DNA of 64,000 nucleotides from CAVVJA01 sp963809815 (GTDB lineage Bacteria; Actinomycetota; Actinomycetes; Mycobacteriales; Jatrophihabitantaceae), in contig CAWELM010000014.1 in NCBI GenBank assembly GCA_963809815.1, positions 124,001 to 188,000 of the forward strand. Direction: 5' to 3'. The notes below the pieces were generated by a model. The model saw nothing but the letters and a program-made list of their open reading frames with translations. It had not been told where the DNA came from and made no database searches. Below, in pieces: positions 51,346-59,732 of the stretch. Position 1 is the stretch's first letter. The number at the start of each line of letters is the position of its first letter. The translations under genes were made by a program, and so were the position numbers.

Positions 51346-52847
51346 CCAGTAGCCTCCGCATCCGGCACGGTGATCTCCTTCTTGAGAATCTTCCCGGTGG
51401 GGCCTTTGGGCAAGGCGTCGACAATCCACACCCGCCGCGGGTACTTGTACGCAGCGACCTGCGACTTGACGTAGCTGCGCAGCTCGTCCGGCGTCACCGT
51501 CGCACCCGGCTTGAGCGCGACCGCCGCGCCGACCTCCTCACCCAACTCGGGGTGCGGCATGCCGACGACCGCCGCCTCGGCGACCTCCGGGTGCTCATAC
51601 AGCACCTCCTCGATCTCCCGCGGGTAGATGTTGTATCCGCCGCGGATGATCAGATCCTTCTTCCGGTCGACGATGTAGTAGTAGCCGTCCGCGTCCACGC
51701 GCCCGATGTCGCCGGTACGGAACCAGCCGTCGGCCGAGATGGCCTCGGCCGTCGCATCAGGCTTGTTCAGATAGCCCTTCATGATGTTGTGGCCGCGGAT
51801 CGCGATCTCCCCGACCTCGCCCTGCGGGACCTCGGCGCCGGCCGCGTCAACGACGCGCATCTCCACGCCTCGGATCGGCGTGCCGATCGAGCCCGGCTTG
51901 CGCTCGCGGTCCGGGTGGTTGAACGACGCGACCGGCGACGTCTCGGAGAGGCCGTATCCCTCGAGCACGATGCAGTCGAACTGGTCCTCGAACTGGCGCA
52001 GCACCTCGACCGGCATGGCCGCGCCGCCAGATATGCACAAGCGCAGGGCCGAGACGTCATAGTCCGAGCGGTCCGGTACGTGAAGGAGCGCGCTGAACAT
52101 CGTTGGGACACCAGCGAATATCGTGACCCGTTCGTCGGCCAGTATCCTCAGTGCCTTTGCGGCGTCGAAGCGCGGCAGCACCGTCAGCGAGGCGCCCGTC
52201 ATGATCGCAGCGTTGAGCGTGCACGTCTGCCCGAATGCGTGGAAGAGCGGCAGCCCGCCGAAGATGAGGTCGTCCGGACCGAGTTGAAAAAGGTCGGCGG
52301 CGCTGACCTCGACGTTATTGATCAGATTTGCGTGGGTGAGCTCCGCACCCTTGGGGTGCCCCGTCGTACCTGATGTGTAAAGGACTACCGCCGTGTCGTA
52401 GGCCGCGCGGTCGACGACCTGCGGCGCCGGGCTCGCGGTCGCGAGGATGTCCGGGAACGTCGCCGGGTCGACGAGAATGGCCTCGGCACCGGCTTCCTTG
52501 GCCCCAATCTCGACCTCCGGGGCGGTGACGTGCCAGGCGAAGATCACCGGCGCGCCCGAATCGCCGAGGTAGTAGGCAATCTCGCGGGCTTTGAGCAGCG
52601 GGTTCATCGGAACCACAACCGCACCCGTGCGCAGTATGCCGTAGTAGACGGAGGCGAACTCAGGGACGTTGGGCAGCATGATGCCGATAGGAGTCCCCGG
52701 CGCGATACCTCGGGCAGCGAGTAGTCCAGCGACCCGAGCGCTCTGATCGTCGAGTTCGCGGTAGCTGGTGGTCTGGTCACCGAGGTGGATCGCGACCCGG
52801 TCAGGATTGTCGGCTGCATTGCGGGCGAGGCTGGCGGCGAGATTCAT
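51342..52847 (-). CDS. Long-chain fatty acid-CoA ligase (AMP-binding)
   Basis: A 501-residue adenylate-forming enzyme. VLYTSGTTGHPKGAELTH is the P-loop motif, EGYGLSETSPVASF the A5 motif, and YYIVDRKKDLIIRGGYNIYP with GWFRTGDIGRVDADGY the C-terminal hinge. GPTGKILKKEI holds the catalytic Lys. It activates fatty acids to acyl-CoA and could feed the PHA synthase. It starts the polyester operon. Confidence 0.93.
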   Translation of the reverse strand: MNLAASLARNAADNPDRVAIHLGDQTTSYRELDDQSARVAGLLAARGIAPGTPIGIMLPNVPEFASVYYGILRTGAVVVPMNPLLKAREIAYYLGDSGAPVIFAWHVTAPEVEIGAKEAGAEAILVDPATFPDILATASPAPQVVDRAAYDTAVVLYTSGTTGHPKGAELTHANLINNVEVSAADLFQLGPDDLIFGGLPLFHAFGQTCTLNAAIMTGASLTVLPRFDAAKALRILADERVTIFAGVPTMFSALLHVPDRSDYDVSALRLCISGGAAMPVEVLRQFEDQFDCIVLEGYGLSETSPVASFNHPDRERKPGSIGTPIRGVEMRVVDAAGAEVPQGEVGEIAIRGHNIMKGYLNKPDATAEAISADGWFRTGDIGRVDADGYYYIVDRKKDLIIRGGYNIYPREIEEVLYEHPEVAEAAVVGMPHPELGEEVGAAVALKPGATVTPDELRSYVKSQVAAYKYPRRVWIVDALPKGPTGKILKKEITVPDAEATG

Positions 52848-53495
52848 CGGAAGTCCCTAAGACGTGGCGGTCGGGGTGATCTAACTATCGTCGGTCGCGC
52901 AAGACCGGCTGCACGATGGGCGCGAGCACCAATCGCCGGTCCGAGCGTTGTGCCGGCGCACAACGAGACCGGCCTCGATGGCGGATCCCGTCGACCCATC
53001 GGGTCGCACCTCCGCTTGCGAGCCAGGCCCTAGGACAGTGGCGCCGCGCGCGACCGGCGCGTCGTCGAGTTGCACGTGGCGCTCGAATGCGCTCGAATGC
53101 TTGGGCTCGGCGGACCCGGGCCGACGGGAGTTTGCCGCCTCGCCGTCACGCCCTAACCGTGCTCGCCGAGCTGTTCGCCCCGACGTAGGCCGGGCGGCGT
53201 TGAGTGAATAACGAGGAAGGGTCCCGCGGCGGGAGGGATGCCGCGGGACCCAGACGCCCAGGGTAGCTGCGCAATGACGGCTCTGCCACGCGCGCCTCGC
53301 GCTGGCTGCCCCCAGCCGACCACCGGCGTGAATAGCCACACGCTCGTCCAGCACGGAAAACAGATCACGAGTGGATAGATCAGGAGAAAGTAACCCACAT
53401 GGCATCGGGCATATAGCAGTTATCCGGACCTTGTGATCCGCCGCACCGTCAAGCCCGATCCAGGACCGGTTCACATGCGCCGGGCCGGCCCGCGC
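52848..53495. other. Gene-free region between the ligase operon and epoxide hydrolase
   Basis: About 650 bases with no convincing gene. Frames on the minus strand at 53153-53398 and 52881-53474 are Arg/Ser-rich, and one has only a short hydrophobic start. A strong hairpin lies at 53219-53251. The promoter of the acyl-CoA ligase operon must be here. Confidence 0.5.
53219..53251 (-). terminator. GC-rich hairpin, probable terminator
   Basis: GGGTCCCGCGGC (53219-53230) pairs perfectly with GCCGCGGGACCC (53240-53251) around a 9-base loop. It lies about 250 bases downstream of the epoxide hydrolase gene and is a likely terminator, though it lacks a T-tract. Confidence 0.6.
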
Positions 53496-54671
53496 TCAAC
53501 GTTGATGGGCACGCAGTTGTCGAAAGAACGCACGCAGGTCAGCGACGAAGAGTTCCGGCTGCTCCAGGGACGGAAAGTGGCCTCCGGCCGGCATCTCAGT
53601 CCAGTGCGTGATGAAGTACAGCCGTTCGGCCCACGACCGGGGGACTCGGCGTACGTCTCGGGGGTAGATCGCGCACCCCGTGGGCACGTCCACCCGGGGC
53701 GGCCGAGCTGAGGTCCGTTTCTGCTCGGCCCATTCCGCGTACAGGCGGGCTGCGGACGCAATCGTCTTCGTCAACCAATAGGTGGTCACGTTCGCGAGCA
53801 GCTCATCCTTGGTAAAGCAACGCTCGACGTCTCCGTCGCAATCACTGAACGAGCGATACATGTCGACTAGCCACGCGGCCAACCCGGCCGGCGAGTCATT
53901 CATGGCGAACGCCATGGTGTGCGGACGGGTGGTGTTCAGCGGGAGGTGGATGACCGTCCCTGCGGCTTGGTGCGTGGTCCAGTCGCGTAAGCCCTGACGC
54001 TCGCTGGTGCTGAGCCCTGCTTCCGGATCGTCCGACTCCTCCGGAGGCTCGCCCAGCGGCATCGTCAGGTACAGCCCGCGCACGCCCGTGCCCGCTCCCG
54101 ACCGCACGAGATCCGAGGTGATGATGGCGCCCCAATCCCCGCCGGCGGCGCCGTACCGGTCATATCCCAACCGCTGCATCAGCAGGGCGAATGCCGCGGA
54201 GATGCGTCGCACGTTCCAGCCCGGACCGACGGTGGGCCCGGAGAATCCGTAGCCGGGAATGGACGGGCACACCACGTGGAATGCGTCGGACGCGTCACCG
54301 CCGTGCCGCCGCGGGTCGCGTAGCGGCTCGATGACTTTCTCGAACTCGAACACGGAGCCGGGCCAGCCGTGCACCAGCAGCAGCGGTAGCGCTGCCGCCT
54401 CAGGCGACCGGGCGTGAATGGCATGGACGCGTTGACCGTCCACGTCCATCGCGACCTGCCCAAACGCATTCAGCCGAGCCTCACACGCCCGCCAGTCGAA
54501 TTCGGCTCGCCAGTACTCGCACAACTCTTCGAGGTAACGCCTGCTGGTCCCGTAGGACCAGCCACTGCCGGGGAACTCGTCGAGCCACCGGGTACGAGCC
54601 AACCGTTCACGCAGGTCATCGAGCTCGTGATGCGGAACGTGAACCTCGAACGGCACAACACCGCCTGCCAC
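53496..54671 (-). CDS. Epoxide hydrolase (EHN-type alpha/beta hydrolase)
   Basis: A 391-residue hydrolase with the N-terminal epoxide hydrolase region (PFEVHVPHHELDDLRERLARTRW, DEFPGSGWSYGTSRRYLEELCEYW). The catalytic Asp is in AAGGDWGAIIT, HGWPGSVFEFEKVI gives the oxyanion loop, and a late HF in MPAGGHFPSLEQPELF supplies the His. The GTG at 54671 is chosen because AGGAGG ends 5 bases upstream. It would open epoxides to diols; the substrate is unknown. Confidence 0.92.
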   Translation of the reverse strand: MAGGVVPFEVHVPHHELDDLRERLARTRWLDEFPGSGWSYGTSRRYLEELCEYWRAEFDWRACEARLNAFGQVAMDVDGQRVHAIHARSPEAAALPLLLVHGWPGSVFEFEKVIEPLRDPRRHGGDASDAFHVVCPSIPGYGFSGPTVGPGWNVRRISAAFALLMQRLGYDRYGAAGGDWGAIITSDLVRSGAGTGVRGLYLTMPLGEPPEESDDPEAGLSTSERQGLRDWTTHQAAGTVIHLPLNTTRPHTMAFAMNDSPAGLAAWLVDMYRSFSDCDGDVERCFTKDELLANVTTYWLTKTIASAARLYAEWAEQKRTSARPPRVDVPTGCAIYPRDVRRVPRSWAERLYFITHWTEMPAGGHFPSLEQPELFVADLRAFFRQLRAHQR

Positions 54672-54817
54672 GTGTTCCTCCTGCAGCACCAATCGAGTGG
54701 GACCGGTAAACAGCTCCAAGGATCTCAAGCAGCTGGCAACGGCCGTCGTAGACCCACGCCCGCGAACGGCGACGTGCGCCCTAGTAGAGGCAAAGCCGTG
54801 CGTGGACGTCGGCATCG

Positions 54818-54952
54818 ATGCCGGACCTCGGCTTCCAGTACGGTCCGGCCGACCAACCGCCGATCGCTAGTGGCATGGACATCGCTCGTACCAGAGACGG
54901 CGTCATCATCGAGCTCTACACGATCGTCACTGCGATCTGTCAGCCGTCCTAG
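54818..54952 (+). pseudogene. SnoaL/NTF2-like gene fragment
   Basis: A 44-codon frame, MPDLGFQYGPADQPPIASG then DIARTRDGVIIELYTIV, that reads like the C-terminal end of an SnoaL-like protein (strand pair with ASGxDIARxRDGxIxELY). The domain's first two thirds are missing and there is no Shine-Dalgarno. It is a remnant, probably left by deletion near the island. Confidence 0.45.
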
Positions 54953-54965
54953 CCCGACGCCGAGG

Positions 54966-55046
54966 CGGGCCAGACGAGAATTCTGCGCAGTGCTGGGTTA
55001 CCAGGTTGCCATTCCAAACGCGGGCTGGCTCTCCGCGCCACCATGA
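54966..55046 (+). pseudogene. Fragment of a VOC-like gene
   Basis: A short frame reading RREFCAVLGYQVAIPNAGWL that resembles the FWCxVLGYxV start of VOC proteins (compare the intact VOC gene at 55205-55639, which has FWCEVLGYVVPPPPEG). It ends at 55046 and has no start. It is a remnant. Confidence 0.35.
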
Positions 55047-55136
55047 CTAGGTCTCAAGATCATCTGGCAACTGCGACCGGCGGCCCGCTGGCAATCGTGT
55101 CGTTCGCTCGAGCCCTCGTCTTTCCTGGCCGGTAGG

Positions 55137-55177
55137 GCGCGCCCGAAGGGATACGAACCCCTAACCTTTGATCCGTA
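55137..55177 (-). repeat. Degenerate copy of the tRNA-Arg 3' half (distal attachment site)
   Basis: 41 bases here match 58721-58762 with two mismatches and one deletion, in the same orientation. In the tRNA the T-loop is TTCGAAT but TTCGTAT here, so it cannot form a normal T-loop. This is the pattern left at the distal end of an element that integrated into the 3' part of a tRNA gene. Confidence 0.8.
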
Positions 55178-55204
55178 CTCGTAGCACGGGCACCCACGTT
55201 CGAC

Positions 55205-55639
55205 TCAGTCGAGACAGAACTCGTTGCCCTCGATGTCCTGCATCACGAGGCACGATTCGTTGTAGCCATCGGCAGGCAGTAATCGTAGGCGTACCGCGCC
55301 AAGCGCGACCAGTCGTGCGCATTCGGCCTCCAGGGCGGTCACGCGCTCTTCACCCACGAGCCCGGTGCCGACCCGGACGTCAAGATGCAGCCGATTCTTG
55401 ACGACCTTGCCTTCGGGAACGCGCTGGAAGAACAGTCGCGGGCCCACACCTGAGGGATCTATGCAGGCGAACGCTGAACCCTGACGCTCAGGCGGCAGCG
55501 CGCGATCGAAATCATCCCAGGTAGCAAACCCCTCCGGTGGCGGCGGTACGACGTACCCCAACACCTCGCACCAGAAACGAGCGACGCGCTCAGGTTCTGC
55601 GCAGTCGAAGGTGACTTGGAACTGCTTGACCGACACCAT
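55205..55639 (-). CDS. VOC family (glyoxalase-like) protein
   Basis: A 144-residue VOC protein of the single-domain glyoxalase_6 type. FDCAEPERVARFWCEVLGY, FATWDDFDRALPPERQ, CIDPSGVGPRLFFQRVPEGKVVKNRLHLDV and MQDIEGNEFCL are its standard segments, with HLDV and the late Glu as likely metal ligands. The ATG at 55639 is chosen; the frame extends further but is not protein-like there. It lies just inside the island's distal end. Confidence 0.85.
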   Translation of the reverse strand: MVSVKQFQVTFDCAEPERVARFWCEVLGYVVPPPPEGFATWDDFDRALPPERQGSAFACIDPSGVGPRLFFQRVPEGKVVKNRLHLDVRVGTGLVGEERVTALEAECARLVALGAVRLRLLPADGYNESCLVMQDIEGNEFCLD

Positions 55640-56151
55640 CGGTCGACCATAGAAGCTCGTCCGAGCTGTCGCCGCGCGGGTCGATGTGAAGAGGCTCGCC
55701 GCCAACCAGGAGCGACCGGTTTGAATCGCTTCGGGCGCGCCCATAACGCCGGAAAATGCTGGGTTGCAGCAAATTGGCTGAAGTGCGGGATCGTAAAACG
55801 CGCAAGAGGCTTCAAGATCATTTGTCATACAGGAGCGGCGGGACAGAAGTCGCGCCGCCCGCATCGAGGGCCACCCGGCAGCTAATTCTGGATCGAACCA
55901 GTTGCCGCGAAGGCAATCCTTCCGAGGAGAGTGATGTGATAGCCGAGCCTCAAGATAAACGCGTCGTTGTCACTAATGGCGATATCGACGCTGATGCCGG
56001 TGAAATTCTGTGGATCGGTTGGGTTAGGTGAGGGAGATGACCGTAGGCGTGCGGCTATGCGCCGAGCAGGGATGACCTGTCCGGGTGTACGAGCGGGCTG
56101 ACCCGGTTCACAGCGCGGCAGCGGTGCCGAGAACCTATGGCTGCCCAGAGC
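55640..56151. other. Mostly gene-free stretch inside the island
   Basis: About 510 bases between the VOC gene and the regulator gene. Only one 31-codon frame at 55936 looks translatable. No other repeat or RNA is visible. Confidence 0.4.
55936..56031 (+). CDS. Possible small acidic protein (31 aa)
   Basis: A GTG frame with an ideal Shine-Dalgarno (AGGAG, 6 bases upstream). The product is acidic, with VVVTNGDIDADAGEILW. The coding stretch is less GC-rich at third positions than its neighbours. No known family. It may be a remnant. Confidence 0.3.
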   Translation: MIAEPQDKRVVVTNGDIDADAGEILWIGWVR

Positions 56152-56448
56152 TTAGGCGTGGTCGGGGGTGCCTTCTTCGGTGTAGGCGAGCAGATCCAGC
56201 AGTTGGCCGACGGTCCGCTGCCGCAGGAGAGCTTCCGGCAAGGGTTGATCGACTTGGACCCGGTAACGGTTACGGCGCCCGTGTCTGTCCTTGAGGACGT
56301 AGCCGGCTTCCACGAGGTCGGTGACGATGCCGAACGCGGCGCGCTCGGTGATGCCGAGCGCGGTGGCGATCTCCCGCAGCCGCACCCCGGGGTCCTGGGC
56401 GATACACAACAGCGCTTGAGCGTGGTTTGTCAGGAAGCCCCAAGCCAT
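56152..56448 (-). CDS. Winged-helix transcriptional regulator (MarR/ArsR-like)
   Basis: A 98-residue DNA-binding protein. HAQALLCIAQDPGVRLREIATALG and ERAAFGIVTDLVEAGYVLKDRHGRRNRY form a winged HTH of the IclR/Lrp-like bacterial type. It is divergent from the ABM-like gene and probably controls it through the palindrome between them. ATG at 56448. Confidence 0.85.
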   Translation of the reverse strand: MAWGFLTNHAQALLCIAQDPGVRLREIATALGITERAAFGIVTDLVEAGYVLKDRHGRRNRYRVQVDQPLPEALLRQRTVGQLLDLLAYTEEGTPDHA

Positions 56449-56498
56449 GAACCGTGACCCTAACCTGTTATTGGACCGATAAATCTAGAAATGTTTTG

Positions 56499-56516
56499 CT
56501 AGTTTTTGAGAACTAG
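56499..56516. promoter_or_regulatory. Palindromic operator candidate CTAGTT-N6-AACTAG
   Basis: CTAGTT (56499-56504) and AACTAG (56511-56516) are perfect inverted arms spaced by 6 bases, between divergent regulator and ABM-like genes. The surrounding sequence is AT-rich. A dimeric winged-helix regulator would fit the spacing. Confidence 0.5.
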
Positions 56517-56581
56517 CGTAGCTTCAGTGGTGGAGCAGGCTGCGAGCTACGCGAGCCGCTCCACACCAAGGAAGGCACGCC

Positions 56582-56899
56582 ATGTACTGCACACGCATCG
56601 CGCTCTATGACATCAAGTCCGGCACCTTCGACGAGGTAGTCAGTCAGGCCAAGACCGGGATGGCACCGCTGTTCCAGCACAGCCCCGGCTTCGTGTCCTA
56701 CGGAGTAGCCAAGATCGACAAGGCCGCCTTCGTCTCCCTCAGCACCTGGGAAACGCGGGAACAGGCTGACGCTGCCACCACCAAGGCCGCCGGCTGGATC
56801 AAGGCCAACAGCCAGGACCGCTTCACACTGCGCGAAAACTACATCGGTGACCTCGCCATCGACATCGAGGCTGCCAAGACAGCGGACCTCGCCCGCTAA
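56582..56899 (+). CDS. Antibiotic biosynthesis monooxygenase (ABM)-like protein
   Basis: A 105-residue alpha/beta dimer protein of the ABM fold. It has YDIKSGTFDEVVSQAKTGMAPLFQHSPGFVSYGVAKID and VSLSTWETREQADAATTKAAGWIKANSQDR. ABM proteins act as cofactor-free monooxygenases or haem-degrading or small-molecule binders. It is regulated by the divergent HTH. The Shine-Dalgarno AAGGAAGG is 9 bases before the ATG. It ends before a strong terminator. Confidence 0.8.
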   Translation: MYCTRIALYDIKSGTFDEVVSQAKTGMAPLFQHSPGFVSYGVAKIDKAAFVSLSTWETREQADAATTKAAGWIKANSQDRFTLRENYIGDLAIDIEAAKTADLAR

Positions 56900-56915
56900 A
56901 CAGTCCGCTGTATCC

Positions 56916-56942
56916 AGCCCCGCCGCGGTGCGCGGCGGGGCT
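56916..56942 (+). terminator. Rho-independent-like terminator after ABM gene
   Basis: AGCCCCGCCGCG (56916-56927) pairs perfectly with CGCGGCGGGGCT (56931-56942) with a 3-base loop, directly after the ABM-like stop. It is followed by TTGCC, a weak T-run. Confidence 0.75.
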
Positions 56943-57182
56943 TGCCAGCCCGCGCCGATCTTGACGAACCTCGCAAAGGCGGGAAGCAAGGCGAAGCTGG
57001 CGATGATCCAGGCCAACGTCGAGGACACGCAAGAAGCGGCTCCAGAAGGTCGGCTGCTGAGAGCCTTCCCTACCTCGCCGACCCTGCCTGGAGAGGGCCG
57101 AGAGCCGACCCGAGCGGACGCGGCCGGACGGGCGGCGCGCGATCACAATCCGCGTGTCGGGGCTCGATTCCCTTCTCCGGCA

Positions 57183-58114
57183 TCGAGGAAGACATTCTCC
57201 AGCTACTCGGCCGACTGGCTGGAGGCGCGCGCCCGGCACGTCCGGCCGGGGACCGTCGACACCTACCGCGCCGTCCTGGGCCACGCCGTCCGCGCATTCG
57301 GCCCCACCCCCATAGGCGAGGTCACCCGGGTCGACGTCGAGCGCCTGGTGGCCGGCCTGGACGCGGCGGGCAAGTCCAAGAGGACGAGCGCGCTCACGCT
57401 GTTCGTCGTGCGAGCGATCCTCGGCCAGGCGCTCGACGACGGGGTCGTCGTCCGCAACGTCGCGACCAAGGTGGAGGCGCCGGGCGTCGAGGCCAAGCCG
57501 AGGCACGCGTTCAGCGCGGCCGACGTCGCGACCCTGCGGCAGTACGCCGCGGGCGACCCGCTGCACGCGTGCTGGCTGCTGTCGCTCGCGGGCCTCAGGC
57601 GCAGCGAGATCTTGGGCCTCCGCTGGACCGACCTCGACGCCGCGTCCGGCGCCCTGGTCATCGAGCGGTCCGTGACGCCCGACGCGTCCGGCCGCCGGGG
57701 GGCGCCGGGCGGGACCAAGACACGGCGCGGCGCCCGCACGCTGCCGCTGCCGCCCGACGTCCACGCCGCGCTTCGGGCCAGCTACGGGAGGCGCAGGCGA
57801 CCCGCCACGGACTCGCCCAGGCGCGCGACGGGTGGGTCTGCCTCGACGAGCTCGGGCAGCCGATGCGGCCGGAGCGGTACTCGGCCTTGTGGACGAGGCT
57901 GTGCACGGCGGCCGGCGTCCCCGCGCTCCCGCTGCACTCCGCCCGGCACACGAGCGTCACGGTCATGCGCTCGATGGGCGTCGGCGACGACGTCGTCGCG
58001 GCCTGGCACGGGCACGACGAGTCGACGATGCGGTCGGTCTACTCGCACCCGGACGCGGTAGCGCTGGCCAGCGCCGGACGGACGCTCTCGGACGTGCTCG
58101 GCGGTAACGGCTAA
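57183..58114 (+). pseudogene. Tyrosine site-specific integrase, frameshifted and lacking N-terminal arm-binding domain
   Basis: The core-binding part (FSSYSADWLEARARHVRPG, TRVDVERLVAGLDAAG) and the start of the catalytic domain (LLSLAGLRRSEILGLRWTDLD, with the first catalytic Arg) are in one frame to about 57780. The remainder (LPLHSARHTSVTVM with HxxR, GHDESTMRSVYSHPD with the nucleophile Tyr) is in the -1 frame. The shift occurs near the TACGGGAGG segment. The usual N-terminal arm-type domain and a start codon are not found. It lies next to tRNA-Arg, where it would have inserted the island. A sequencing error is possible. Confidence 0.75.
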
Positions 58115-58116
58115 GT

Positions 58117-58153
58117 GTACCGTTAGGCTACTCGGAGGGCGGTACAGTTAGGC
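58117..58153. repeat. Direct repeat upstream of winged-helix gene
   Basis: GTACCGTTAGGC (58117-58128) and GTACAGTTAGGC (58142-58153) differ by one base and are spaced 25 bases start to start. They sit between the integrase remnant and the regulator start. They could be operator or Xis-type binding sites. Confidence 0.55.
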
Positions 58154-58155
58154 GC

Positions 58156-58611
58156 GTGGGGCGCGGACTCGGACTCCTCCAGCGCGCCATCCTGACCTCG
58201 CTGGAGGAGACGACGGGCGAGGGCGCGGAAGTGTGGGCGCTCACGGTCGCCCAGCTCGTCGACCGGACCGGACGCTCCGCGCGGCAGGTGCGGCATGCTC
58301 TGGACGCGCTGGAGTCCCGCGGGCTGGTCGTCGTCTGCCGGCACGAGCGCATCGGCACGACCCCGAACGTCGGGCGCTGGCAGGTCGAGGGCGAGTCCCC
58401 GTGGCAGACGGTGCCCGAGGGCTCCGAGATAGTCGTCATCCACTCCGGTGAGCGCTACCCCGACGGCTACGCGTCGTACGGCGAGACAGCGTCGCGTGAT
58501 GTCCGGATGTACCGCGCCGGCATGCCCAAGGTCGGCTCGCTTGTGGCGCTGCCGGAGCGGTGGGCCGCGCACGAGTGCCGCCAGTTGAGTCCGCCCGGCT
58601 CAACTTCGTAA
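58156..58611 (+). CDS. Winged-helix protein of integrative element
   Basis: A 151-residue protein. The N-terminal 80 residues form a winged HTH (LQRAILTSLEETTGEGAEVWALTVAQL and SARQVRHALDALESRGLV). The rest lacks a recognised family. Strongly GC-rich codon use like the integrase, unlike the chromosome. GTG at 58156 follows the repeats. It probably regulates the element or acts in excision. Confidence 0.65.
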   Translation: MGRGLGLLQRAILTSLEETTGEGAEVWALTVAQLVDRTGRSARQVRHALDALESRGLVVVCRHERIGTTPNVGRWQVEGESPWQTVPEGSEIVVIHSGERYPDGYASYGETASRDVRMYRAGMPKVGSLVALPERWAAHECRQLSPPGSTS

Positions 58612-58721
58612 GTTCGCGCGTTGCGAAGTCGCACCGAAATCGGTGCCCACTTCGTGCCCACTCTGATCTTGGTAACTACGCGATAATCGCTGGAAGCCCC
58701 GTATTTGCTGGCCTGGAGGCG

Positions 58722-58794
58722 CGCGCCCGAAGGGATTCGAACCCCCAACCTCTTGATCCGTAGTCAAGTGCTCTATCCGTTGAGCTACGGGCGC
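58722..58794 (-). tRNA. tRNA-Arg (ACG)
   Basis: A 73-base cloverleaf. The acceptor GCGCCCG pairs with CGGGCGC, the anticodon loop is CTACGGA with anticodon ACG, and the T-arm is GGGGGTTCGAATCCC. CCA is not encoded. The 3' end faces the integrase island, and its 3' half is duplicated in degenerate form at 55137. ACG (inosine-modified) is the standard CGN reader in bacteria. Confidence 0.95.
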
Positions 58795-58871
58795 CCGTGC
58801 GGGGCACGAGTCTACAGCCCTTCGTTCCCTGTCGAACTCGGTCATTAACTAACACCGCTAGCCTGGACTCG

Positions 58872-59444
58872 ATGTCCGGCGACGCAGATGACCGAACGAC
58901 GATCCTCACCGACGACGAGCTGGTTACGTCCTGGGGTGTGATTGTCGACAGCCTGACCCGCACGCAAAACCGCATATTGCAGTCGGTGGAGGCGGCAGGA
59001 GTTCCGGCGCAGTGGTTCACCGTGTTGCACGTCCTGTTGGCGGCCGAGGGCCATCGACTGCCCATGGGTCGGCTGGCCGCGGAACTGTCGATGACCGGCG
59101 GGGGATTCACGAAGCTCGCCGATCGCATCGCCCGCGAAGGCCTCATCGATCGTCGGAACTCGGCGGGTGATCGGCGGGTTGTCTATGCCGAGTTGACTGA
59201 GGACGGGCTACAACTCGCTAAGCGCAGCGAGGCGGTGTATCGGGAGCAGCTGCGCGTACATCTTCTCGGCGCGCTCTCCGAAGCTGAGATTTCGCAGCTG
59301 GATATCGTCGGTCAGGCCCTCGCCAACGCGTATCCCCGCGCGGTCAATGAAGGGCGCGATGAAATCGTGCGCACGGAACGATCACCCGATCTTCCGGACC
59401 GGCGCCGTGGCAGGGACAAACCGCCTCTCCCAGACGCGGTATAG
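58872..59444 (+). CDS. MarR-family transcriptional regulator
   Basis: A 190-residue winged-helix dimer. Segments LTRTQNRILQSVEAAGVPAQWFTVL, LPMGRLAAELSMTGGGFTKLADRI and LIDRRNSAGDRRVVYAEL (wing) are visible. The tail is basic and Pro-rich. It lies directly beyond tRNA-Arg. No target gene is adjacent on the same strand; the two remnant genes nearby may have been its targets. Confidence 0.9.
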   Translation: MSGDADDRTTILTDDELVTSWGVIVDSLTRTQNRILQSVEAAGVPAQWFTVLHVLLAAEGHRLPMGRLAAELSMTGGGFTKLADRIAREGLIDRRNSAGDRRVVYAELTEDGLQLAKRSEAVYREQLRVHLLGALSEAEISQLDIVGQALANAYPRAVNEGRDEIVRTERSPDLPDRRRGRDKPPLPDAV

Positions 59445-59732
59445 GCCGCCTACGCTCTGACCTCAGCGTCAGAGAACCTCATATACGAACCGTGGCGACC
59501 GTTCGAGTCCCCCGAGCCCGAACGACCGCCACGTCCGAGTTCTAACGGGAAACACACTTGCGAAGAAAACCACCGGCTGTCAAGTTGTAGCGGAAACAAT
59601 TTCCTGTGAATGATTCTCGTCCACTGGTCGACACCAGGAAGCCAGCGGGGTGAAGTCATGGGACGGGTGTTACGACATTTGGCCATCAACCGGCACTCGG
59701 CGTGGCTCGGCCGACCACCGTCGGCCGCTCGA

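Larger units (their letters stand above)
55137..58762. mobile_element. Small integrative island in tRNA-Arg (remnant)
   Basis: The stretch is bounded by direct repeats of the tRNA-Arg 3' half. It carries, next to the tRNA, a winged-helix regulator and a frameshifted tyrosine integrase, then an ABM monooxygenase-like gene with its divergent regulator, and a VOC gene. The integrase segment is even richer in GC than neighbouring genes, which suggests transfer. No replication, capsid or conjugation genes are visible, so it is a decayed or cargo-only island of about 3.6 kb. Confidence 0.65.

Noticed and set aside
53081..53100. CGCTCGAATG tandem duplication
   Set aside because: Only two 10-base units; likely slippage with no context.
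53153..53398. 81-codon minus frame with a hydrophobic start
   Set aside because: Spans a strong terminator hairpin and becomes Gly/Arg-rich; no family match.
52881..53474. 197-codon minus frame
   Set aside because: Arg-, Ser- and Ala-rich with no domain; typical spurious frame in GC-rich DNA.
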